A stretch of 40,399 nucleotides of DNA from positions 1-40,399 of the forward strand of contig CAIOAQ010000185.1 in assembly GCA_903856025.1 (NCBI GenBank), in the 5' to 3' direction. Within the stretch, counting starts at the first letter, position 1. Every line of letters begins with the position of its first letter. The stretch is from an uncultured beta proteobacterium. GTDB taxonomy: Bacteria > Pseudomonadota > Gammaproteobacteria > Burkholderiales > Burkholderiaceae_C. Below the pieces are notes generated by a model. It searched no databases. It was not told the origin of the DNA and saw only the letters and a list, made by a program, of their open reading frames with translations. Positions 28,439 to 37,375 of this stretch are shown here, one piece after another. A program made the translations under genes and the position numbers.

Positions 28439-29292
28439 AGCTGCGGCAATTCAGTACCCTCCAACTTGCACTGGGTGCCTCCCTGGTGGTGCATGCGGCT
28501 TTGCTGACGGTACGCTTTGTGGACCCTGAAGCCTTCAACAAGGTGTTTGAAGACACGCCGCTGGAAGTGATTTTGGTCAACGCCAAGACGGATGAGCGCC
28601 CGACCAAAGCGCAGGCCATTGCCCAGGCCAACATGGCCGGTGGTGGCGAAGCGGAGCGTGGCCGTGCCACCAGTCCGTTGCCGCCGGCGCTGATCAACCT
28701 GTCGGGTGAAGACAACGTCTCACAGACCGAGCGGGAAGTGCTCAATTTGCAGGAACAGCAAAGCCTGATGCTTGGGCAGGTGAAAAACATGCTGCGGGCT
28801 TTGCCGCCGGTGGACCTGCACAAGCCTGAGGTCACCCCCGAGCAGGCACAGCGTGAGCAAAAGCGCCGCGAGCTTGTCAAGCTGCTGGCCGAAATTGAGC
28901 GCCGCATCAACCAGGAAAACGCCCGCCCGAAAAAACGCTATGTCAGCCCGGCGACCAAAGAGGCGGTGTACGCGCTCTATTACGACCATTTACGCCGCGC
29001 CATTGAAGACAGAGGTACCGAGAATTTTCCGCAGTTGAACGGTCAAAAGTTGTATGGTGAGCTGACCATGATCGTCACCATCAACCACAACGGCCAGGTG
29101 CTTGCCACCGAGATCGTGCAAAGTTCGGGGCGAGGGGCGCTGGACCGACGTGCCCAATTGATTGCCCGCAGCGCCGGGCCGTTTGAACGATTCAGCAAAG
29201 ACATGCGCCGCCAGGCCGATCAAATCGCCGTGGTGTCGCGCTTCAAGTTCACCCGCGACGATGTACTCGAAACCAAACTCAGCCACAATTAA
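28435..29292 (+). CDS. TonB C-terminal-like (energy transducer TonB family) protein
   Basis: N-terminal hydrophobic anchor, PLEVILVNAKT, C-terminal GELTMIVTINHNGQVLATEIVQSSGRGALDRRA; GTG start overlapping the upstream stop. Confidence 0.8.
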   Translation: MKLRQFSTLQLALGASLVVHAALLTVRFVDPEAFNKVFEDTPLEVILVNAKTDERPTKAQAIAQANMAGGGEAERGRATSPLPPALINLSGEDNVSQTEREVLNLQEQQSLMLGQVKNMLRALPPVDLHKPEVTPEQAQREQKRRELVKLLAEIERRINQENARPKKRYVSPATKEAVYALYYDHLRRAIEDRGTENFPQLNGQKLYGELTMIVTINHNGQVLATEIVQSSGRGALDRRAQLIARSAGPFERFSKDMRRQADQIAVVSRFKFTRDDVLETKLSHN

Positions 29293-29395
29293 TTCCATTT
29301 CTAAATCATCCGTGTCGTTGTTGCTTTGCCTTGTCGTGCGTCAGCACTGCCTGCGGCTTCGCGCCTAGACACCCATGATTTTGAAATGGAATAAA
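29291..29395 (+). repeat. ~105 bp structured palindromic repeat, copy B
   Basis: AATTCCATTTCTAAATCATCCGTGTCGTTGTTGC...GTCGTGCGTCAGCACTGCCTGCGGCTTCGCGCCTAGACACCCATGATTTTGAAATGGAATAA; ends TTCCATTTCtAAATCATccGTGTC / GACACccATGATTTtGAAATGGAA pair at 21/24. Confidence 0.92.
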
Positions 29396-29409
29396 AACCG
29401 AATCGAACC

Positions 29410-30243
29410 ATGACACTTGACCACTACTGCGTGATGGGCAACCCCATCAGCCACAGCCGCTCGCCGTGGATTCACACCCGGTTTGCCGAACTCACTGGCG
29501 AGCCGGTGTTTTACGACAAACGCGAAATTCCGTTGGACCACTTTGACCGCAGCGTGCAAGCCTTCATTGCCGAGGGGGGGCGTGGCTGCAACATCACCGT
29601 GCCCTTCAAGTTTGAAGCCGCGGCCCTGGCCACCCACACCAGCGAGCGCGGGTTGTTGGCACAGGCCTCCAACGTCCTGACATTCAAAGACGGCCAGATA
29701 CTGGCGGACAACACCGATGGCATCGGACTGGTGGACGACATCGAGCGCAATGCAGGCGTGCCGCTTAAAGGTCTGCGTTTGCTGTTGATCGGGGCCGGTG
29801 GTGCCGCTGCGGGCGTGCTCGGCCCGCTGATCCATGCGCAACCGACCCACATCAGCGTGGCCAACCGCACTGCGCACCGCGCGCAGCAGTTGGTAGAGCG
29901 GCATCAACCCTTGGCATTGCTTCAAAAAACAGAGCTTGTATCCCATGATTTACAAGGGATAGAGGGCGATTTTGATGTGGTTATCAACGCCACCGCCAGC
30001 AGTCTTGGTGGCCACGGCGTGCCGGTGCGTGCCAGCGTGCTGAAGCCGGGTGCGCTGGCCTACGACATGATGTACGGACCCGGCGCCCAAGGTTTCATGG
30101 ATTGGGCCAAACAACACGGCGCGGTGGCGCGCGATGGTTTGGGTATGCTGGTGGAACAGGCCGCCGAGGCCTTTTTGATCTGGCGCGGCGTGCGTCCACC
30201 CTCCGCTCAGGTGTTGACCGAGCTGCGCAAGGTGATGGGCTGA
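29410..30243 (+). CDS. aroE: Shikimate dehydrogenase
   Basis: YCVMGNPISHSRSPWIHTRFAELTG, GCNITVPFK, ADNTDGIGLVDDI, LLIGAGGAAAGVLGPL, DMMYGP. Confidence 0.97.
   Translation: MTLDHYCVMGNPISHSRSPWIHTRFAELTGEPVFYDKREIPLDHFDRSVQAFIAEGGRGCNITVPFKFEAAALATHTSERGLLAQASNVLTFKDGQILADNTDGIGLVDDIERNAGVPLKGLRLLLIGAGGAAAGVLGPLIHAQPTHISVANRTAHRAQQLVERHQPLALLQKTELVSHDLQGIEGDFDVVINATASSLGGHGVPVRASVLKPGALAYDMMYGPGAQGFMDWAKQHGAVARDGLGMLVEQAAEAFLIWRGVRPPSAQVLTELRKVMG
29917..29974 (+). repeat. Degenerate dispersed element copy inside aroE
   Basis: TTGCTTCAAAAAACAGAGCTTGTATCCCATGATTTACAAGGGATAGAGGGCGATTTTG. Confidence 0.65.
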
Positions 30244-30247
30244 GGCG

Positions 30248-31063
30248 ATGAAAGCCGCGTTGCGTTGGCTCGGGCTGATGGCGCTGGCGCTGGTGCTGTT
30301 GCAATTGTTTTTTGTGGCACGCATTGCCGCCATGGTGGCCATCGACCCCCAGTCCACCGCGTTTGAGCGCTCCGAGGTCTGGCGTGTGGCCACTGAAAAA
30401 GGCAGCCTGCATTGGCGGCAGCAATGGGTTCCGTATGCGCGCATCTCCAACCACCTCAAACGCGCGGTGATCGCCAGCGAAGACGATGGGTTTGTCAATC
30501 ACGACGGGGTGGACTGGAACGCGTTGGAGAAAGCCTGGCAAAAAAACGCCAAAGCCGAAGAGCAGGCCGCCAAGGCGCAAGCGGCACTGGAGGCCCAGCA
30601 GGCCCGAGCCGCAGCGAGAAACCCCGGTAAAAAATCTGCGCTTTCCCCGGTTAAACCTGCGCCGGTCGTGGTGGCAAAACCCGTCAAAGCGCCCAAAGTG
30701 GTGGGCGGCTCGACCATCACCCAGCAGTTGGCAAAGAACCTGTTTTTGTCGGGCGAACGCACCCTGATGCGCAAGGGACAAGAGTTCGTGTTGACGCTGC
30801 TGCTGGAGGCGATTTTGACCAAGCAGCGCATTCTTGAAATTTACCTCAACAGCGTGGAGTGGGGTGACGGTGTGTTTGGTGCCGAAGCGGCTGCGCAACG
30901 TTACTTTGCCAAACCTGCGTCCCAGCTCAGTGCCTATGAAGCTTCCCGCATGGCAGTGATGTTGCCGCGGCCCAAGTATTTTGAGAAGCTGCCCAACTCC
31001 AGCTATGTGGCGGGTCGTGCCGACATCATCGTGCGCCGCCTGGACAACGCCGAACTGCCATGA
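30248..31063 (+). CDS. mtgA: Monofunctional biosynthetic peptidoglycan transglycosylase
   Basis: AVIASEDDGFVNHDGVDWNALEKAW, GGSTITQQLAKNLFLSGERT, RILEIYLNSVEWGDGVFGAEAAAQRYF. Confidence 0.95.
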   Translation: MKAALRWLGLMALALVLLQLFFVARIAAMVAIDPQSTAFERSEVWRVATEKGSLHWRQQWVPYARISNHLKRAVIASEDDGFVNHDGVDWNALEKAWQKNAKAEEQAAKAQAALEAQQARAAARNPGKKSALSPVKPAPVVVAKPVKAPKVVGGSTITQQLAKNLFLSGERTLMRKGQEFVLTLLLEAILTKQRILEIYLNSVEWGDGVFGAEAAAQRYFAKPASQLSAYEASRMAVMLPRPKYFEKLPNSSYVAGRADIIVRRLDNAELP

Positions 31064-31746
31064 ATCCCCCCGCAGACAATGCCAACCCTGAGTCCTCGGG
31101 CCTGCGCGCACGACTGAAGGCGCTGGCTTCGCCCCTTGCGGCTGAGGTGGTTCGCCTGTTTCTGCTGGGGCTGGTGCGCACATTGACGGGTTCACAGGCG
31201 CGCTGGTGGGGATGCCCGCCCAAAGCCGAGCAACGCATTTATTTTGCCAACCACCAAAGCCATGTCGACTTTGTGATGATCTGGGCGGCGCTGCCCAAGG
31301 AGTTGCGCCACGAGACCCGTGCAGTGGCGGCTCGGGAATATTGGACAAAAACGCCTTTTAAACACTGGCTGACCAGTGCCGTGTTCAATGCGATTTACGT
31401 GACTCGAGAACGCAGTGCGCAGGAAGACCCGCTGGAGCCTTTGTTCGACGCGCTGGCGGCGGGAGACTCGCTGATTTTGTTCCCAGAGGGCACCCGTGGC
31501 CACGCAGACGAGCCCCAGCCTTTCAAGGCTGGGCTGTACAACCTGGCGATCAAGTTCCCCCATGTGGAACTCATTCCCGCCTGGATTGCCAACGTTCAGC
31601 GCGTCATGCCCAAGGGCGAGGTGGTGCCGGTGCCGGTGCTGTGTTCGGTCACTTTTGGCGTCCCCATGAAGCTGCAGGATGGCGAAGAGCTACAGACATT
31701 TTTGCATCGGGCACGCAGTGCAGTGATGGCCTTGCGCGACATTTGA
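31060..31746 (+). CDS. 1-acyl-sn-glycerol-3-phosphate acyltransferase (PlsC family)
   Basis: YFANHQSHVDFVMIW (NHxxxxD), FPEGTRGHADEPQPFKAGLYNLA. Confidence 0.92.
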   Translation: MNPPADNANPESSGLRARLKALASPLAAEVVRLFLLGLVRTLTGSQARWWGCPPKAEQRIYFANHQSHVDFVMIWAALPKELRHETRAVAAREYWTKTPFKHWLTSAVFNAIYVTRERSAQEDPLEPLFDALAAGDSLILFPEGTRGHADEPQPFKAGLYNLAIKFPHVELIPAWIANVQRVMPKGEVVPVPVLCSVTFGVPMKLQDGEELQTFLHRARSAVMALRDI

Positions 31747-31752
31747 TTCACC

Positions 31753-32751
31753 ATGTACCAAACGCTCAAACAACTCTCGGCCACCCAACAGGTAGGGGCT
31801 TTGTTTGTCATCGTGTTTGGCTTGCTGATGGTCGGCGAGCTGGTCATTTTTTTGCTTTCAATGCGTGAACATGACGATGCCCAGCAGACACACGATCACG
31901 CGGCATCTGTCGAAAACCTCAGCCAACTGCTCAAAACCAGCTGGCTGCTGATTTTTATTTTCTGGCTGGCCTGGATGGCGGGGGATATCGCACGCCTGGT
32001 GTTGTTTGGGCTGGGTTCCTTTTTCGCGCTGCGCGAGTTCTTGACGCTGTCGCCCACGCGCCAGGGTGACCACCGCAGCCTGGTGTTGGCTTTTTTCGGG
32101 GTGTTGCCTTTTCAGTATTTTCTGGTCGGCACGGAGAATTTCAACCTGTTCTCGGTGTTCATCCCCGTGTACGTGTTTTTGGCCTTGCCGGTGGCCAGCG
32201 CCTTGGCCAACGACCCCCATCGTTTTTTGGAGCGCAACGCCAAGCTGCAGTGGGGCATCATGGTCTGCATTTACGGCATGAGCCACGTGCCCGCGTTGTT
32301 GTTGCTGGACTTTCCGCATTACGACAAGAAAAACGCGTTTTTGGTGTTTTTCCTGGTGCTGGTGGTGCAAACGTGCATGGTCACCCAGCATCTCGTGGCG
32401 CGGCGCTTGATGCAGCTGGGTAAACAACCGGTGGCACCGCAGATCAGCCAGAGCTTCATCTGGCGTGCGTGGTGGGCGGGCATGGCGGCAGGCAGCTTGC
32501 TGGGTGCGTTGTTGGCAGGGATTACCCCTTTTGTACCGGGACAGGCTTTTGCGCAGGCATTCATCGCCTGTGCGGCTGGGTCACTGGGACACTTTGTGAT
32601 GAAGGCTTTGAAGCGTGACCGTGGCATTCCCATCTGGCGCGGTGAAGGCAAAGCCATCACCGGTGCCGGTGGCATGCTGGACCGGGTGGATTCCCTGTGC
32701 TTTGCCGCGCCGGTGTTTTTTCACTCTATTAGATGGTATTTTGGGCTGTAG
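31753..32751 (+). CDS. CdsA-like phosphatidate cytidylyltransferase family membrane protein
   Basis: Multi-TM; C-terminal KALKRDRGIPIWRGEGKAITGAGGMLDRVDSLCFAAPVFFH matches the CDP-diglyceride synthase signature. Confidence 0.85.
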   Translation: MYQTLKQLSATQQVGALFVIVFGLLMVGELVIFLLSMREHDDAQQTHDHAASVENLSQLLKTSWLLIFIFWLAWMAGDIARLVLFGLGSFFALREFLTLSPTRQGDHRSLVLAFFGVLPFQYFLVGTENFNLFSVFIPVYVFLALPVASALANDPHRFLERNAKLQWGIMVCIYGMSHVPALLLLDFPHYDKKNAFLVFFLVLVVQTCMVTQHLVARRLMQLGKQPVAPQISQSFIWRAWWAGMAAGSLLGALLAGITPFVPGQAFAQAFIACAAGSLGHFVMKALKRDRGIPIWRGEGKAITGAGGMLDRVDSLCFAAPVFFHSIRWYFGL

Positions 32752-32796
32752 ACCACGTTAAATAAGCATAACAAGCTCCTAAGTAAATAGCAAATA
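32736..32796 (-). repeat. Degenerate dispersed element copy overlapping the cdsA-like 3' end
   Basis: Minus strand TTTGCTATTTACTTAGGAGCTTGTTATGCTTATTTAACGTGGTCTACAGCCCAAAATA; 30/44 ungapped identity to the murC-ddl copy by hand. Confidence 0.6.
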
Positions 32797-32827
32797 TGAA
32801 TCTGCCACTCACAAGAAAACTTCAGTC

Positions 32828-33388
32828 ATGAGGATCCTGGGGATTGACCCGGGCTTGCGCACCACCGGTTTTGGCGTGGTGGATGTGAACGGGTCTGAAC
32901 TCACCTACGTGGCCAGTGGCACCATCAGCACCACCCATATTGAAAAGGACCAACTGCCAGCCCGGTTGAAAGTGCTGTTCGACGGCATCCGGGAAGTGGT
33001 GGCGCGGTACGAGCCCGATGCCGCTTCGGTGGAAATTGTGTTTGTCAACGTCAACCCGCAATCCACCTTGTTGTTGGGGCAGGCACGCGGTGCGGCGATC
33101 ACGGCGTTGGTGGCCAGTGATTTGCCGGTGGCTGAATACACCGCGCTGCAAATGAAGCAGGCGGTGGTGGGCTATGGCCGTGCCGACAAGACCCAGATTC
33201 AGGAAATGGTGCGTCGTTTGCTCAGCTTGCCGGGTTTGCCGGGGCCGGACGCCGCGGATGCGCTTGGCTTGGCCATCACCCACGCCCATGCCGCCAATTC
33301 AATCGCGCGGTTGAGCCAGGCCAAAGGCTTGGGCGGTGCGCAAATCCAGACGCAAAAAGCTGCTTACAAGGCCGGGCGCAGCCGCTGA
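32828..33388 (+). CDS. ruvC: Crossover junction endodeoxyribonuclease RuvC
   Basis: [77 protein letters not shown]. Confidence 0.97.
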   Translation: MRILGIDPGLRTTGFGVVDVNGSELTYVASGTISTTHIEKDQLPARLKVLFDGIREVVARYEPDAASVEIVFVNVNPQSTLLLGQARGAAITALVASDLPVAEYTALQMKQAVVGYGRADKTQIQEMVRRLLSLPGLPGPDAADALGLAITHAHAANSIARLSQAKGLGGAQIQTQKAAYKAGRSR

Positions 33389-33409
33389 GGTGCACCCGCT
33401 ATCAGACGG

Positions 33410-33586
33410 TCAAACCACCCGCTCCAGAATCAAGATGGCAAAAAACCCGAAGGCTGACAGCAACGCCCACTTCAGGACGACCCAGCCGTAACGCTTGAAA
33501 CGCGGGTCACCGGTGCCCGCGTAAAAGCCAAACGACACCAGTGCCGCCAACAGCATCAACAAAACCAGCCAGCGAAACAGCAGCAT
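33410..33586 (-). CDS. Small two-TM hypothetical membrane protein
   Basis: MLLFRWLVLLMLLAALVSFGFYAGTGDPRFKRYGWVVLKWALLSAFGFFAILILERVV; two hydrophobic segments, immediately downstream of lpxC. Confidence 0.65.
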   Translation of the reverse strand: MLLFRWLVLLMLLAALVSFGFYAGTGDPRFKRYGWVVLKWALLSAFGFFAILILERVV

Positions 33587-33605
33587 GGTGTTCCTTGTGT
33601 AGGGG

Positions 33606-34529
33606 TTACCAGGCCCGCGCCAACTGGGCAAAGCCAGTGGGGGCGAGTTTTTCGTTGTCAAAAGTTACCACGTCCCAGGCCTCGGTGTGGTTCAGCAGTT
33701 CACGCAGCAACAGGTTGTTGAGCGCGTGGCCCGAGCGAAATGCGCTGTAGCTGGCCAGCAGCGGTTTGCCCACCAGGTACAGGTCGCCCATGGCATCCAG
33801 AATCTTGTGTTTGACAAACTCATCGTCATAACGCAGGCCACCGGCGTTGAGCACCTTGTAGTCGTCCATCACGATGGCATTGTCCAGCCCGCCGCCCAGT
33901 GCCAGGCCATTGGCCCGCATCATCTCGACATCTTTGGTGAAACCGAAGGTGCGGGCGCGGGCAATGTCTTTGGAATACGACCCGGTGCTCATGTCGAACA
34001 GCACGCTCTGGCCGGTGGAGTCCACCGCCGGGTGGCTGAAGTCGATCTCGAAACTCAGCTGGTAGCCGTGGTACGGTGCCAGCCGCGCCCACTTCACGTT
34101 GTCACCCTCGCCTTGACGTATTTCCACGGGTTTGAGCAAACGGATAAAACGTCGTGGAGCGTCCTGAAACACAATGCCTGCGCTTTGCAGCAAAAACACA
34201 AAAGAGGCGGCCGAGCCATCCAGAATCGGCACTTCTTCAGCGGTGATGTCCACATACAGGTTGTCCACACCCAGACCGGCACAGGCGGACATCAAATGCT
34301 CCACCGTGTGCACTTTGGCATCGCCCTTGGAAATGGTAGAGGCCATGCGCGTGTCTGTCACCGCCAGGGTAGACACCGCGATGTCCACAGGGTCAGGCAG
34401 ATCCACGCGCCTGAAGACAATGCCAGTATCGGGCGCTGCAGGGCGAAGGGTGATTTCTACCCGCTGGCCGCTGTGCAGGCCAACACCCACCGCACGTGTC
34501 AGAGTTTTGAGGGTTCGTTGTTTAAGCAC
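33606..34529 (-). CDS. lpxC: UDP-3-O-acyl-N-acetylglucosamine deacetylase
   Basis: [69 protein letters not shown]. Confidence 0.98.
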   Translation of the reverse strand: MLKQRTLKTLTRAVGVGLHSGQRVEITLRPAAPDTGIVFRRVDLPDPVDIAVSTLAVTDTRMASTISKGDAKVHTVEHLMSACAGLGVDNLYVDITAEEVPILDGSAASFVFLLQSAGIVFQDAPRRFIRLLKPVEIRQGEGDNVKWARLAPYHGYQLSFEIDFSHPAVDSTGQSVLFDMSTGSYSKDIARARTFGFTKDVEMMRANGLALGGGLDNAIVMDDYKVLNAGGLRYDDEFVKHKILDAMGDLYLVGKPLLASYSAFRSGHALNNLLLRELLNHTEAWDVVTFDNEKLAPTGFAQLARAW

Positions 34530-34746
34530 GGGGGGATTTTACGTTTTCCAGATTCAAACGTCAGCCAGTGAGGCTACTGGGGCAAAAGCACTTTGCTGGT
34601 TGCTGCGTCGGCCTGAGCCTTGACGAGTCAGTCGGGTCAAGTTACCAATGACTCCTTGCTACATCTTCGACACAGACTGGCACCCAACGTGTTCCACACG
34701 AAACCCGCCGCCCACAACCTCAAATTGCAGGCGGCTGCGTCACGGC

Positions 34747-36000
34747 TTAATCCGCTTGTTTGCGCAAAAACGCCGGGATTTCGAAGTCGTCCATGCCGCC
34801 GCTGGACAGGGCATCCACTTTGGCTGCGGCGCTGGTGCGGTCGCGGGTTCGCCAGACGCTGGGGGTGGCCATGGAACCGTAGTCGGGCTGGGCGCGGCCC
34901 ATGCTCGAACCTGCCATCATGGCCGATGGCTGCATGCTGACCGGATTGTCCAGCGTGGGCACGTTGAAAGGTACGTTGTCGGTGCCGGTGCGCAGCACGC
35001 TTTGCTGTTGGGTGCTTGGCATGACTTGCAACTTGGGACGGGCGCGGCTCAAACCGGTGGCCACCACTGTGACGCGAATCTGGTCGCCCAGGTTGTCGTC
35101 GTAAGCCGTGCCGTAGATCACATGTGCGTCGGGGGACGCATACGCACGGATGGTGTTCATGGCCAGTTTGGACTCTGATAACTTCAGCGAACCTTTGGCC
35201 GCAGAAATCAGCACCAACACGCCCTTGGCACCGGACAGGTCAATGCCTTCAAGCAGCGGGCAGGCCACGGCTTGTTCTGCAGCAATGCGGGCGCGGTCCG
35301 GGCCGGCGGCCACCGCGGTACCCATCATGGCCTTGCCTGGCTCGCCCATGACGGTGCGCACGTCTTCAAAGTCGACGTTCACATGGCCGGGCACGTTGAT
35401 GATTTCAGCAATGCCACCCACGGCGTTTTTCAACACGTCGTTGGCGTGGGAAAAGGCTTCGTCTTGTGTCGCGTCGTCGCCCAGTACTTCAAGCAGCTTT
35501 TCGTTCAGCACCACGATGAGGGAGTCGACATTGGCTTCAAGCTCGGCCAGGCCGCCATCGGCGTTGGCCATGCGGCGCGCGCCTTCAAACTCGAAGGGCT
35601 TGGTGACCACACCCACGGTCAGGATGCCCATTTCGCGTGCCACACGGGCAATCACAGGGGCTGCGCCGGTGCCGGTGCCACCGCCCATGCCTGCGGTGAT
35701 GAACAGCATGTGTGCGCCTTCAATGGCGGCACGGATGTCATCCACTGCCAGTTCAGCGGCTTCGCGGGCCTTTTCAGGTTTGCTACCAGCACCCAGACCG
35801 GTACTGCCCAATTGGATCAGGCGGTGTGCGTCGCTGTTGTTGAGTGCTTGTGCGTCAGTGTTGGCACAAATGAATTCCACGCCTTGTACTGCACTGGCAA
35901 TCATGTGGCCGACGGCGTTGCCGCCACCACCGCCTACGCCAATGACTTTGATCTGTGTACCTTGGTTGAAAGCTTCTTCGTCGATGAGTTCAATGGACAT
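34747..36000 (-). CDS. ftsZ: Cell division protein FtsZ
   Basis: IKVIGVGGGGGNAVGHMI, ITAGMGGGTGTGAAPVIA, C-terminal peptide DDFEIPAFLRKQAD. Confidence 0.99.
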   Translation of the reverse strand: MSIELIDEEAFNQGTQIKVIGVGGGGGNAVGHMIASAVQGVEFICANTDAQALNNSDAHRLIQLGSTGLGAGSKPEKAREAAELAVDDIRAAIEGAHMLFITAGMGGGTGTGAAPVIARVAREMGILTVGVVTKPFEFEGARRMANADGGLAELEANVDSLIVVLNEKLLEVLGDDATQDEAFSHANDVLKNAVGGIAEIINVPGHVNVDFEDVRTVMGEPGKAMMGTAVAAGPDRARIAAEQAVACPLLEGIDLSGAKGVLVLISAAKGSLKLSESKLAMNTIRAYASPDAHVIYGTAYDDNLGDQIRVTVVATGLSRARPKLQVMPSTQQQSVLRTGTDNVPFNVPTLDNPVSMQPSAMMAGSSMGRAQPDYGSMATPSVWRTRDRTSAAAKVDALSSGGMDDFEIPAFLRKQAD

Positions 36001-36141
36001 GGTGTGCTCCTTGGGGTTTGATTGTAAAGAAATAAAGGTAAAAATCAGTGAAATAAGAGCTGTCTAGATCCGGCGGCGGATCCATGCAACGCCATCGTCT
36101 TGGGGGGCCAGCGCGGCTGAGCCAAAGGGCGTGTGTCATGG

Positions 36142-37371
36142 TCAGAAATTCCCCACAATCCAGTCCTTGAGACTGCCAAAAGCAGTTTTCATGGAGCCGT
36201 TTTTTTGTGACACCTTGAAGCCGCGCAGGTGTGCCATGCGGGCTTCTTCCATGAGTCCCATTACCGTGGCTGCGCGCGGTTGGGCCACCATGTCGGACAG
36301 GGCACCTCGGTACTTCGGAATGCCACGGCGAACGGGTTTCAAAAAGATGTCTTCGCCCAGCTCGACCATGCCCGGCATGACGGCGCTGCCACCTGTGAGC
36401 ACAATCCCGCTGGAGAGCATTTCTTCGTAGCCAGAATCACGCATCACCTGGTGCACCAGGCTGAATATTTCTTCAACCCGTGGCTCTATCACTCCGGCCA
36501 ACGCCTGGCGGCTTAGCATGCGCGGGCCACGGTCACCCAGGCCGGGTACCTCGACCTGGGCTTCGGGGTCGGCCAGCAGTTGTTTGGCGTAACCGTTCTC
36601 GACCTTGATTTCTTCGGCATCCTTGGTCGGTGTGCGCAGCGCCATGGCAATGTCGCTGGTGATCAGGTCACCAGCAATCGGGATCACCGCGGTGTGGCGG
36701 ATGGCGCCGTTCGTAAAGATGGCCAGATCGGTGGTGCCTGCACCAATGTCCACCAGCGCTACGCCCAGTTCGCGCTCGTCTTCCGTCAGCACTGACAAGC
36801 TGCTGGCCAGCGGATTGAGCATGAGCTGCTCGACTTCCAGGCCGCAGCGGCGCACGCATTTGATGATGTTTTCTGCCGCGGTTTGCGCGCCGGTGACGAT
36901 GTGCACCTTGGCTTCCAGGCGGATGCCACTCATGCCGATGGGCTCTTTCACATCCTGCCCGTCGATGATGAATTCTTGCGGCTCCACCAACAGCAGACGT
37001 TGGTCGGTGGAGATGTTGATGGCCTTGGCGGTTTCTACCACCCGGGCCACATCCGCGGCCGACACTTCGCGGTCCTTGATGGCCACCATGCCGTGGGAAT
37101 TGATGCCCCGGATGTGGCTGCCGGTGATGCCGGTGTAGACCCGGGTGATCTTGCAGTCGGCCATCAGCTCAGCCTCTTTCAGGGCTTGCTGGATGCTTTG
37201 CACGGTGGCATCGATGTTGACCACCACGCCGCGCTTCAAGCCGTTGCTGGGAGCCACACCCAGTCCCGCCAATTTAAGTTCACCACCGGGCAGCACCTCG
37301 GCCACGACCACCATCACCTTGGCGGTGCCGATGTCCAGCCCGACGATCAGATCCTTGTATTCTTTTGCCAT
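36142..37371 (-). CDS. ftsA: Cell division protein FtsA
   Basis: LIVGLDIGTAKVMVVVAEV, DIGAGTTDLAIF, GIVLTGGSAVMPGMVELGEDIF. Confidence 0.98.
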   Translation of the reverse strand: MAKEYKDLIVGLDIGTAKVMVVVAEVLPGGELKLAGLGVAPSNGLKRGVVVNIDATVQSIQQALKEAELMADCKITRVYTGITGSHIRGINSHGMVAIKDREVSAADVARVVETAKAINISTDQRLLLVEPQEFIIDGQDVKEPIGMSGIRLEAKVHIVTGAQTAAENIIKCVRRCGLEVEQLMLNPLASSLSVLTEDERELGVALVDIGAGTTDLAIFTNGAIRHTAVIPIAGDLITSDIAMALRTPTKDAEEIKVENGYAKQLLADPEAQVEVPGLGDRGPRMLSRQALAGVIEPRVEEIFSLVHQVMRDSGYEEMLSSGIVLTGGSAVMPGMVELGEDIFLKPVRRGIPKYRGALSDMVAQPRAATVMGLMEEARMAHLRGFKVSQKNGSMKTAFGSLKDWIVGNF

Positions 37372-37375
37372 TGAT

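Noticed and set aside
34617-34640. Inverted repeat CTTGAC...GTCAAG between lpxC and ftsZ
   Set aside because: Only 6 bp arms; could be chance and has no T-run or known operator match.
33687-36067. Long plus-strand ORFs opposite lpxC and ftsZ
   Set aside because: Shadows of highly conserved genes on the other strand.
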